Shown piece by piece: positions 1-9,943 of a stretch of DNA of 64,000 nt (its first letter is position 1; every line of letters starts with the position of its first letter). Where the stretch lies: the NCBI RefSeq assembly GCF_002865645.1, contig NW_020194644.1, positions 186,001 to 250,000 on the forward strand, in the 5' to 3' direction. The notes under the pieces are model-generated. The model ran no database searches, had not been told where the DNA came from, and worked only from the letters and a program-made list of their open reading frames with translations. The position numbers and the translations under genes were made by a program. The stretch is from Hyaloscypha bicolor E (lineage: Eukaryota; Ascomycota; Leotiomycetes; Helotiales; Hyaloscyphaceae).

Positions 1-80
1 GAGATGTCCCAGTATCTTGATGACGTTTCTTGCCCTCATTATCGATCTCGTTCGTTGCCAAGAAAGAATGTTTTCATCGC

Positions 81-1335
81 CTACTCCACATCAATTATGA
101 CCTTTCCGATATGTTTCTTGCTCAACTAGTCATATTGTTAAATTTGACCTTGCAATTTTGCGTAAATGATGTCATCCAACTCACTAGATATTCATAGGCT
201 GCTTTCATATCGTCGAACCCAAAAATCTGCTGATCAAGCACAGGCTTTATGGCATTGATATCAATAACTTTGACCAGTTCTTCGAATTGTGCTCTCGATC
301 CGCAAGCAATTGCTCGTACTGAGCACATATGACCCAAAACTTCAAGTATGCTAGGCCATTCTGCTGGATTGAATCCATCGTGAATACCAATCAGTGTAAT
401 CACGCCTCCAAGTTTTACACTTTTCAGACTTTGGAGCAAGGACTTGCCTCCAGCGATGTCAAGGACATTGTCAACTCCCTCGCCATTCTCACTGAGTTCC
501 TTGACCTTCTGGCCCCAGTCTGGATTCGTCGTGTAATTGATGACCGCTTTGGCACCAATACTCTTCAGCAGTTGTGCCTTTTCGTCTGAAGATGTGATGG
601 CAATGACTGTTGCACCGACGGCTTTTGCAAACTAGGCGTGGGCCCAACAACATTAGCGATATCTACAAGACAGACTTCCTGGAAGGACAGCGAAGACCTA
701 CCTCTAGAGCAAAAAGACTCACTCCACCGGTTCCTTGCACCAAGATAGTGTCCCCAGCGACAGTTTTCCTATCCCCGAAAAGAGCATTCCAAGCAGTAAC
801 CGCCGCACAAGTGAGCGAAGCAGCTTCCCGCCATTTCAAACTTTCTGGAACCTTCACAAGTCCGCCCTCCGGAATTACAGCATACTGTCTGAAAGCTCCA
901 TTTTTCAACGACCCAAGCACGCTTTGGGCTGCTTCAATTGTCAAAGGGCCAGAGGCGTGGTCTTGGTAAAATGTCGTTGCAACACGATCCCCTTTTTTGA
1001 AATGCGCGACTTGGTCCCCGATGGCGATCACTTCACCAGCTCCGTCTGAACCTACGACTATATCTTTGATCCAGGGTAGAGGATAGAGTCCCTAAAATAA
1101 TATCAGCAGCTGCAGGAAATAGCTCTTGTTAGATTAATTATACCAAGGCGAGAACAACATCTCTGTGGTTCAATGACAGAGCTTTCATCTTCACCAAGAC
1201 ATCGAAACTTCCGAGTGATGGCGTGCTGACGGTTCGAGTCTGGAGATCATCTAGCCCGGAGGAGCCTGAGAGGATCCATTCCTTTGATTGAAAAATCATA
1301 TTGGTGGTTATGAAGAGTTCTTTTGTTGACGTCAA
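81..1335 (-). CDS. Medium-chain (MDR) zinc-type/quinone-like alcohol dehydrogenase, 4 exons
   Basis: NAD(P)-dependent oxidoreductase of the medium-chain dehydrogenase family, expected to act on alcohols, aldehydes or quinones in the cytosol. Splicing by eye gives exons 1335-1144, 1091-702, 631-185 and 125-81; all introns are GT-AG, 52-70 nt, phase 0, and the product is 357 aa, the usual family length. The N-terminal GroES-like part carries GSDGAGEV and KKGDRVA; the Rossmann part carries DTILVQGTGGVSLFALE then FAKAVGATVIA, split exactly by intron 2. The C-terminus (KHIGKVIIDVE) is recovered only with the last 45-nt exon. The ATG at 1335 is preceded by a TATA-like box about 60 bp upstream. The substrate cannot be deduced. 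It is divergent from the regulator starting at 1760, so co-regulation is possible but unproven. Nothing appears broken. Confidence 0.88.
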
Positions 1336-1759
1336 GCTGATAGAACTTCGATGTTTTTTTGAGAAGCGGATGGAGAAATGGAGGCAACTGGACTCTTTAT
1401 ATAGACAATTCAGGAGGCGATTTTATGGATTTCAGTAGCCGCTACGACAGCGTTATGAATTTGACACCATCTTGGAATAAGATACCTTCTTGAAGCGGAA
1501 TTCCGTCGAGCCAGTATTTTATCAGGTGATCTCGCTTAGATTCGAAAGGGGGCTTTCCCGGATTACTCATCGTCATGCGGCAAACTCTTGAGAAGCATTC
1601 TCCTGTTGATTAATTGGTGCACGACACGGAACTCCGTTGGTTCGTCAGCTTCAACACAATCGATGCCCAAGCCTTCAGAACATCATGAACAAACTTCTCC
1701 GTCTTCTCTGATCCGGGCACCGGCTTTTGTACGAACGCTGGCAGAATATTCAACGGTCA
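1336..1759. promoter_or_regulatory. Divergent promoter between dehydrogenase and zinc-finger regulator
   Basis: This 424-bp gap separates two genes transcribed away from each other. A TATA-like box (TATATAA on the minus strand, about 1397-1404) lies roughly 60 bp upstream of the dehydrogenase ATG. No clear TATA is seen for the plus-strand regulator. The head-to-head layout of an oxidoreductase and a Zn-finger regulator is common in fungi, but no operator repeat was recognised. Confidence 0.5.
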
Positions 1760-3874
1760 ATGTCGTCCCAGTCACCAGAAAACGGAATTCCTGCGGGGAG
1801 TGGAGACCAGAGCATTTTCTCCTGCAGCATTTGTACCAAGATATTCACGAAGAGTAAGTCTAGTCTAATTTAGCTTAACCAGGCATGGCAGTTGGACTCC
1901 ACACATCTTCGTTCCGAGCGGATTTGCTGAAATTTTGCAGGGTTGTCCCGGAATCGCCATGTGCTTTACTGCCGTCAAAGGCAACTCAAGCAAAACCCTA
2001 GCCGGAAGAAATCGTGCACACTCTGCAGGCGTGCTAAGACGAGATGCAGTGAGGCAATACCACAGTGCACGCGGTGCAAAGCGAAAGGATTAGATTGCAA
2101 GTATGATCACGAAAACTCGGCTTTGCTATTTCTTGAGCTCGGTGAGGGGGAGTCCGACCACGATGTAGGGCTCAACCTCCCTGCACCGAGAACAGAGCCG
2201 GCGACACTTCCTACCCAAGCACTGCAGATTCCCTTGCTAAATCCAACCAATGGGGAAAATTCTCAAGTCGATTTTCGGTTGAACAGTTTGGCATCACATC
2301 AGGATTACCTGCCAGGCCAGCTACTTGACCATGAGATCGATTTCAATTTGGATCTTGAAGTCCCTCAATATGAAGACTGGCTGGATCCCAACCGCATAGG
2401 TGAAATAGCTCAAGATGTGTGCGAATCTGCACATCAGCTCACTGTGTTATCCAACTCTGGAGGGTCGAGACAGATAACAGGTCACAACGATAACCAATCC
2501 AGGTATTTCCCCCCACTACTAAATTTTCCTATCTCACTGACGGCTCATACGTACTTCTAGCCTCCAATATCCTCAAGAGTTACTCCAGCACCCATCATAT
2601 TTGAATACAGTTGATGGTGAAATGAGTCTGCTCTCAGCACGAGCTGCCCGAATCGAACCAATATTCTCCGCTGCTCGTAAGATTGGCCTCTTCCGACGGA
2701 GGGAGCGATCATTTGGGTCCCAGCTGAGCGCCCATTTTCTGCTCCAAACACTACGTTCATATCCCAAAATTTTGCTGTCTGGCTCTCTTCCGCCATTCAT
2801 TCACGAAAACTTCGGAGGTCTTGGCAATCGAGATCTTGTCGCTAGCTCAATGGAATTACCGATTTCAATCCTCCCCGAACCGCTTGCCATCTGCAAGAGT
2901 ATAATTTGTATGTACTTTTCGAAGACTTCGGAGAGCACGTCTTTCGTGTGGAGGACCATAGACATGGAGTTGAATCGCTTAGGCCTGGAGGTAAGTGCTT
3001 CTGCGTTGCCCAGTAGCCCGACCAGCTTTAACGGCCCTAACTCCGTATGAGACCTTTGTATATTACTTGTTATACTAACGCCTTGAACTAATCACCAGTT
3101 TCATGCCTTTTCTGAGTGGACTCTGATGTCATCTCTTCAAGCTTTAACAATCTACATTCTCCTAGCCACTCTCGAAGAAGATAACCTCTCTCCTGCTATT
3201 GATGCAAAGTTGCTTCAGATGATGATGGTAAGTTCCTCTCACTTTTTCTTCTAAACAACCCCTAACACCGATCGGGCCGTTGCCACAAGGATCGAAGATC
3301 CAAACTATGCATACGGCATCGCGGAACACGGGGGGTGGCAGGAATGGATTCTCCAAGAATCAAGAGATCGGTAAGTCAGGATCAATCACCTCGTTCAATT
3401 TTCGTCAAGGTTTAACTATTAGATTAGAACATTTACTCTCCTCTATATCATCAACATGCTTTTCGATATCAATCCAACCCATGACCCGAATGTTTGCAAT
3501 GCGATTCTGTCTATGCCAGTTCCTGCACACAAGTCGTTGTGGGAAGCAAAGGGATATCCTGAATGGAAGAAGGCGCACACTGGGTTTCTCCAAAAACGCC
3601 AGGGGAGACCTAGCCTTGCTTATCGTGATATGTGGGTGATGCGGGAGAAACTCGCTTTTATATCATACGGTCTCATGATTATCTCCAATGACAAAATTTC
3701 AGTTTTCGGGAGCGATCTTTATAAAGCGCTCGCTGACTTCCCCGTGACCCTAGGGTTGAGTTTCATCAGAAGAATCAAACGAGTCAGAAGCTTACGTTGG
3801 GTGACATGGATGATTGGTTCCTCAATCTCGATGCTTTCGGTACTTTTGTTCTTATGACGGCTTCATCAATGTGA
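1760..3874 (+). pseudogene. C2H2 + Zn2Cys6 transcription factor, probably damaged
   Basis: Nuclear DNA-binding regulator of a fungal class that pairs one C2H2-type finger with a Zn2Cys6 binuclear cluster. The start is the ATG at 1760; an 87-nt intron (1854-1940, GTAAGT..TTGCAG) completes the first finger (CSICTKIFTK, then RNRHVLYC) and leads into the C6 motif CTLCRRAKTRCSEAIPQCTRC. Further exons are 1941-2502, 2561-2990 and 3099-3227, all in phase. Two lesions follow. The intron at 3228 has a good donor and branch site, but the position where an acceptor would keep frame (3274-3275) reads GG instead of AG; the next AG (about 3289) shifts frame. Around 3755-3759 one base is missing between frames ending VTLG and starting EFHQKNQ. 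A stop follows at 3872. It could still be functional if the sequence has errors. Target genes unknown; the dehydrogenase is its divergent neighbour. Confidence 0.72.
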
Positions 3875-4024
3875 TCTGCTATGGGAGAGAAGGGATTTTG
3901 CTGTATGGCTCAGACTTAGCTCCATTTCCCGCTATTCAGATTATCTTCATCACTGACTCTAAACACTGTAGCACACAAAAGGATTGGAAGAATGAGGTAT
4001 CCATATTAGTTTGATTGGCAGCGT

Positions 4025-4896
4025 CTAGGCATGCTTTTCGAATTTCACATACCACGCCCCACTCCCCTCTCCAATCCAAGGTGCCAATTTAACCATCTCC
4101 TCATCAAATATATCAGTCTTGCTAGCAGCTTGGTGAGCCTATACAGCAATCAGCTTTCCGATCTTTCCACCACCGTGCAAGGGACTACAGACATCAATGC
4201 TCTCCCAACCAAGGTAATAACATGCCAGCCTTCTTTCTTTCTCTTCCACCCGCTGATTACTCGCCTCGTCAACCAACATTCCATTCGTGTCATTGGTATT
4301 CAGAGCATATCCCCAGTCTCCACCAACGAATCCATCCATACGGTAGCAATCTGTGTATGTCTTGTGCATTGAATCCTTGAAGTCTGTATTTGCTTTCGGG
4401 GCATTGGAGAGGAGGTTTATGATTGCCTTTCATACATTTCAGTCAGTTACAGCGTCAAAGAGAGGATTTGTGGAGTTTTAGACGGAGTAACCAACAAATT
4501 CACAGATCTCAGCTTCTAAAGCTTTCGTCAAGTTTGAGATCTGCCCCTCTTGGAAATGGAAGAGCAGAGATTTCGCGTCTTGGACTTCAGTGAGCGCATT
4601 CAGCTGAGCCCTGAAAGATAGATTTGTGCGTATTTCTGGCTCGCGTGGCCACTCTAGATAGAAGCGTTGGCAAGAAGGGATTACAGTGGGTTAGAAGTTG
4701 AATATGGTGTGGACGTACGAATGACCCAGCACATCTCATGATTTTTAATTGGCAAGGCGGCATTTGCAGGTGCAACCATGGCCCCAAAATACTGGGTTTT
4801 GACTCCGCCGTGTAGAGAAAGGTATTGACGGAGCTTGACAAAATCGGCATTACAGTGAGAAGGGAGAACAAAGCGAATAATCTCTGAAAGTGCCAT
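4025..4896 (-). CDS. Small protein with two ABM-like (dimeric alpha/beta barrel) halves
   Basis: Four exons (4896-4719, 4653-4496, 4426-4193, 4138-4025) join in phase to give 227 aa; introns are 65, 69 and 54 nt, with a non-consensus GTTGGT donor for intron 2. Without that splice the region shows in-frame stops, so the gene looks broken in raw translation but is intact when spliced. The N-terminal half starts MALSEIIRF and runs to EMCWVIQW; the second half runs CEFAIINL..FKDSMHKTYTDCYRM..GGDWGYALN, then RRLACYYLGWES and ends WYVKFEKHA. This resembles fungal proteins with tandem antibiotic-biosynthesis-monooxygenase-like barrels, usually of unknown function. It is convergent with the damaged regulator; the stops lie about 150 bp apart. 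Family call moderate, coding call strong. Confidence 0.68.
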
Positions 4897-6041
4897 GCCG
4901 AAGGTGCTTCGATGAATTGGGAGACTGCTTGGGAGTTGTTTGCAGCTGTACTTTACGATTCAACGATCTTGTCAATTTTGCACACTAATTATATGAGCTG
5001 GAACCAGGTGTTTAGCCCCCTTGTGGCTTGCTCATGGCCCAGTATTTTGGCTATCTGCAATGAGCTGATTATGCGAGGCACACGGAACTCCTTGTCGAGT
5101 AGGGTTTAAATTGAAAAATAAAGCATATAAATTAATAAAGGCTACACTCAACTAATAATAACTATTTTTTTAATAAAGCTTTTAGTACTCTTTTATTATA
5201 ATTTAATTAATACTAATTATAAAAATTAAAAATAGCCTTTTTAAGGCTTTTTTAAATATACTAGTAATAAGAATAATATATAATCTCGAGTTTCAGTTAT
5301 TATACATCTTAAAATACTTTTATTTTAAAGTATTAAATATACATTTTAATAAGAAAATATTTATTTACAAGAAGAAATTACTAAAAGCTTTTCTTATTAA
5401 ACTTTAAAGGTACTTCAAATATACTTCTTTATAAGCCAAATAAGTATTAGTAAAGCTAATATATTAAATAGCTAATAATAAAAGAAATATTAAGGCAAGC
5501 CTTAAAAGTAAATATAAGACTAATTATAAAGTTATAAAAAGAGAGATTCTTTTATATTAATAAGATTTTAAAAAAGAAATTATTATAAATCGAAAAATGC
5601 TTTATATTATTATTTACTAATGAATTTAATTACAATTTATACTATAATATCTTGGTTTTTATTACGCTATTTAGTTTTATAAGAACTTAATAATAATCTG
5701 GAAACCTTTTGCATTTAAGGGGCACGTATTAGTCCCCATGCAATAATTTAGCGAAGTTATAATACTTTCTTGCTTCCAGCTTGTCGAGATGGGCTATTAC
5801 AATAGTAATAAAGAGAGTCGCTTGCTAAAATTAGTCGCGAGGGTTTGAAACAGTGCAACTATTCGAAACGTACCCTCGGTCCGGAATGAGGACAGTCCCT
5901 AATCCATGGTGGACCTGTCTACTCATGAAGTTGAAGAGCCGTTGGGGAAAAGTTGTTGTATTATACCCATTTTATCTTAGCATATAAGACATTAAACTTA
6001 TGAGGTTATTTATCTAGATACAAGTCTTTTCTACTCTTTCA
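4897..6041. other. Gene-free, mostly AT-rich spacer
   Basis: The first 200 bp have normal composition and no supported gene. From about 5110 to 5720 the DNA is strongly AT-rich with no ORF, typical of RIP-mutated repeat remnants. Around 5720-5760 a short GGGG..CCCC stem-loop is followed by TTTAGCGAAG, a motif also present at the Helitron-like end near 55,430, so a Helitron remnant is possible. 5760-6040 returns to mixed composition without a recognisable feature. Confidence 0.6.
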
Positions 6042-9000
6042 CTAGCGCAACGGGATAGGCACTTGACCGCGCTGTTCCTTTAAAGATGCCACTTCAGCCT
6101 GAATGCGGCACTTGACGTCTTCGTAAGTCGAGTCACTCCTAGAAGCAAACTTCACAATATTAGAGTGGTCTTTGTCCGCGTGTATGACCTCCTCAGTTGC
6201 ACTCGGGAGTCCGAGAATGACTGAGTTCGATCCGGCCGCCATGACTGGGGCCCCGTCCCGTCGGACATGCCCTGACTTCAAGCCGGACTTTGTTAGCAAC
6301 GAGACATGCCTGTTCTTTCAAAATATTACAGCGGGAGCACCATACCTGTCTAGTAACCGTCTCAGTCTTTCTTGTCTCAACGAAACTGTAGACCTGCTTG
6401 TTTAAAACTACGTCCGGGTACGACGCCAGCTCGTTTCGAAAGTTGCCCTCTCCGAGACGGCGGACTAGTGCTGCGGCCTTGTCGTCGGAGATCGGGTCTT
6501 TTCCAGCCGCTTCTAGCTCGGCGCTCATTGTATTCAAAATGTCCTGGGCGTAGAATCCGCGGGACGGGCAGGCAAAGAGGAAGAGGGCTTTCGTAGCCTC
6601 CAGCAGCGGACTTCGCCTTGTTCGAGCTTCCACAAGTGTCTAGGCTTAAATGTTAGTGAAATATCCACGGAAGGTAATAGGGTGGGCCTGGCCTACCCGG
6701 GCTAATACTAAGCCTCCGTAGCTATGGGCAAGAAAAATAATGGGCCTTCTTTGTGACTGCGATTGTCAGTACCGGGAGCTTGAGAGCTTCAACCAAGGAT
6801 AGCAGAGCTGGTTTCCCACCTCGGGTGTGTTTCTGATGTTGTTTAATGTTGCGTTGAGTCTCTCTGCTTGGCTAAAGAGCTCGTGTCGGGGGTGCTCCTG
6901 CTCGTCAAAAATATTTGACTTGTAGCCGTAGATTATTATGCGACAGCTGTTTGCGTCTTCGTGGAGGAAATCCTTTAGCCACATCTTAGGCTTTGCGGAC
7001 TTGCTGAGCCAGCTTCCGTATGGATGCCCGTTAAGACCGTGGATAGCGACGATGCTAAGCGTCAATGTCAGCGTCGGCAACATAGCCACCAAGGAGTTTG
7101 CGGTACTCAGCAACAACCTCGACCTCAGGCCGCGGTTCATAGAGCTGCGTTGCGCCGATAAATTTAGTATCGAGATCAATTGACAGTTCCTCTTCGTCCT
7201 CACTGTTGTTGAAGAAGACATCACTATCCTCGCTGCTCTTCATTACTGCCCTGAACGGTTCGGGGACAAGGCCACGAAAGATGACTAGCGTTGTCCCTCT
7301 CTTGCCGGTCCTTGAAGGGGAGTATTTGATAGTCGACTGTGTAATGTCTTTGACCTCAATTTTGGTGCTCGCCTTTTCACTGTCGCTCATATTCTTTCGT
7401 ATAATATCAGTGACTATGACACGGATAGAAACCTGGTCCTGTAACGGCACCTCGCGAGCTCGAAAGACGGTCATCCTACCCGCCGTTGAACGCCTGCTTT
7501 TATGGTTAGTTGGGAATAGGTCAAGCCTGTCCTGAAATTCACTCACCTTGTCGAAGGCTCGTTAGTGGCGGGCAAAGGCTGTGGTAACGGGTCTGCATCG
7601 CGCTGCCCTTCGCGACTGCGCTGCTCGGCCAGGTCAATTCGTTGCCTTTTAGACGGATGGGAAGAACTTCCACTTGGAAGAAGCAGCCCCGTACTAGGTT
7701 TGACATGACCACCATTACCGGTACCGTTATGCGGTATGGGACCGTCGTCGGACTCTTCGCGTTGCCGCTTCCCACTTGATGCTGTCGGCGCGTTTAGAGC
7801 CATCTCAAGTTTGCTGACTACCTCCTGACGGATGATCCTTCGCAAAAAGACCCTGGGGTCCTCGTCACTGGGGCGGGAGAGGAATTCATTATGCAAGTAG
7901 AGGCAACCTTTGACTGCCTCGGCGTACAGCCCACTGCCGCCCAGCTGAGAGTCGTACAGCAAGTGGCACAAGGTACCCCACTGCGCTTGCCGGTCCTGGC
8001 ATTGGCTGAGGTTGATCGAGATGCCAAGATCAATCTCCAACAGTAGCTTGGCGAACTCCAGGAGGATGGGGTCAGCAAACCCGATAGTGAATGCAGGTGA
8101 GTGATCATTTCCTCTCTTGAAGGCGAGATAGAGAAACGCATTCCGTGGTTTGACTCCCGGTGGAGTGAGGAGATATACTTTTCCAGAATTCCAACTGGGC
8201 GAAGTGGAATCGGAGTCCAAGAAGCCCAGGAGACAACGAGCCAGTTTCAGCGCCAGAGTCTGCTTCTCTCTGGGACTGAAAAACTCGGCTGGTCGAAGTT
8301 TCTCCCGATCATTGCGAAGAAATGCTCCTTCTTCTATATAGTGCCCGAGGGATTGACCGGGATCTATATTGAGAGATGATATTGGCGATATATCATCAAG
8401 GGCATGGAATAAGCCCTGATGTTCGTGGAGGATCTGGAATAGTTTGCCTCTGGCCCAGCACTCAAGATCCTGGCAAATGTTCCGGATCTCCCCTACCCGG
8501 AAATGTTCGCTGCGGTCCGCGTTAGCAATTGAATTAGAAGTTCAGAAAGTAACAATTTATTTCTGGGAAACATACGCGTAGGGCAGGCATTTGGCTTCTT
8601 GCCACGTGCCGGGATGTGAACAACAGGATAGGAACATGCTGAGTGTTGGCCGTGACTGGCTGTCATAGATATCGTCTGAAAGATACAATAATACCTCGTG
8701 GGTCATGTCGCAGGAGGAAGCCCCAAATAATGACTGCAGCACTTCATTTGTTCGCTCCTGAGACTGGATGTCGGTGCTCGCTGACGATTCCGTCCCAGAT
8801 GGGGTCATGGTATGCTGCGCTGAGTTTTGAGCTTTTTTGCAGAGCCGTACGAAAGCATCGTTGCAGTCATGAGCCGCTTCTAAGGCCGTCTTGGCCTGCT
8901 GAACGTCTCGTACACAGAAGAGTGCTGGGTTTGGGCCCTTGGTAATGTCGAGGTCGAAAGTGTCAGCGTTCTCCGAGTGGTCGTCCAAGTACTCTAGCAG

Positions 9001-9390
9001 GGCCCTGAAGTTAGAGTAAGACTGCACATCGCACTCTTTGGCCTGTTCGGCGACTGGCTGCGTATCTCCTGTGGCGGGACATGCTTCCTTGTTCCCAGTC
9101 ACGAGTGACAAGTTGACCGCCCCCTCGAGCACAGTGCACAGCCTCTTGAGCTTGGTCCCAAGGTCGTCGTAAAAAGCCTGAGGCACAGTTTGAGGTACCC
9201 TCCACTTCAATATCTCGCGCAGTTCTGTCTCGAGAAACGCAAGGTTGTTCTCGAACGCAATGTTGCGGGTGGCCGCCTGATAGGGAGTCGCCTCTCGCCC
9301 TCGCCTGTACCTGTGTGATGCCAGCCTACCGACGACGCCAGATCCGACACGTTGAAGAATGCGCCACTCCAGACAGGAGTTCAAGTCCAT
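6042..9390 (-). CDS. DUF7580-like domain fused to SesB-type alpha/beta hydrolase (999 aa)
   Basis: Large fusion protein of the kind seen in fungal non-self recognition and cell-death genes. Seven exons (9390-8576, 8509-7547, 7493-7107, 7054-6820, 6756-6697, 6639-6346, 6287-6042) join with perfect phase into 999 aa. Residues about 1-470 resemble fungal DUF7580 proteins: a helical N-terminus, then FFSPREKQTLALKLARCLL, a Trp-containing turn, and ADPILLEFAKLLLEIDLG. A Ser/Arg-rich linker with two KRQR clusters follows. Residues about 720-999 are an alpha/beta hydrolase: VAIHGLNGHPYGSW, nucleophile elbow LAHSYGGLV, and a late HADKDHSNI segment that may supply the catalytic His. No NB-ARC/NACHT domain or repeats follow, unlike full NLRs carrying this hydrolase. 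It shares a promoter with the C2H2-kinase-HET gene. The HeLo/DUF7580 half is expected to signal at membranes; that role is inferred. Confidence 0.8.
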
Positions 9391-9943
9391 TTTTCATACC
9401 GGTAGTCACTTTTGGTCCGGGTAATGGCATTGATTGCTCAAGCTTGAGTCGGCTGGCCGGCGCTGTGGTCAGCCTCGTCGTTGCCCCCGGATGCCGCCGC
9501 CGAGCGACAAGACTACGGTAAGGTTACCGTGGAGCACCTCTTGCTTTTGAACTCTATTTGAAGGTTAGCCTGTTAATCCAGAACCGGTGCTCTGGGGAAT
9601 GGCATCCGACTGAAGTTGTCGAAGGATGGCTGGAAGAAGCGGCTGAACAAGCTGGTAACACTGCAGATGATCCAGCTGAGATTAGATGCCCAACCATGCC
9701 CCTCGCCTCTTCTTGCTCTGGCGAGCCTATCACGTGCCTAGTTTGACGCCCTCGATGCACCTCGTCGACAAACCTTAGGCATTGCATTTGTGACCGATGC
9801 CTCAGTCCAAACAACAAGGCGGGACACATGTATAGCCGCAATCATCAACTCAGCTCACATCGCTGTTTTGCCGATGCACCGAACCGCGCCCTTTGTGACG
9901 ATCTCTGATTTCCAAGGCGTTGCTAGCTAGGCATCGGAGGAGC
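9391..9943. promoter_or_regulatory. Bidirectional promoter of the hydrolase / kinase-HET gene pair
   Basis: The 553 bp between the two start codons are the only non-coding DNA separating two large divergent genes, so both promoters must lie here. Composition is normal (not AT-rich). I saw no strong TATA box or long inverted repeat. Head-to-head arrangement is a recurring feature of fungal incompatibility gene pairs, which makes shared control worth testing. Confidence 0.55.

Noticed and set aside
1588..1857. 89-codon plus-strand ORF upstream of the zinc-finger regulator
   Set aside because: It overlaps the regulator's first exon (1760-1853) in a different frame; the frame that completes the C2H2 finger is the better reading.
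4912..5109. 65-codon plus-strand ORF
   Set aside because: Short, no motif, next to an AT-rich block and upstream of the barrel-protein gene.
6172..9205. Several ORFs on the strand opposite or in other frames of the DUF7580-hydrolase gene
   Set aside because: Shadows of a gene whose seven exons join in perfect phase.
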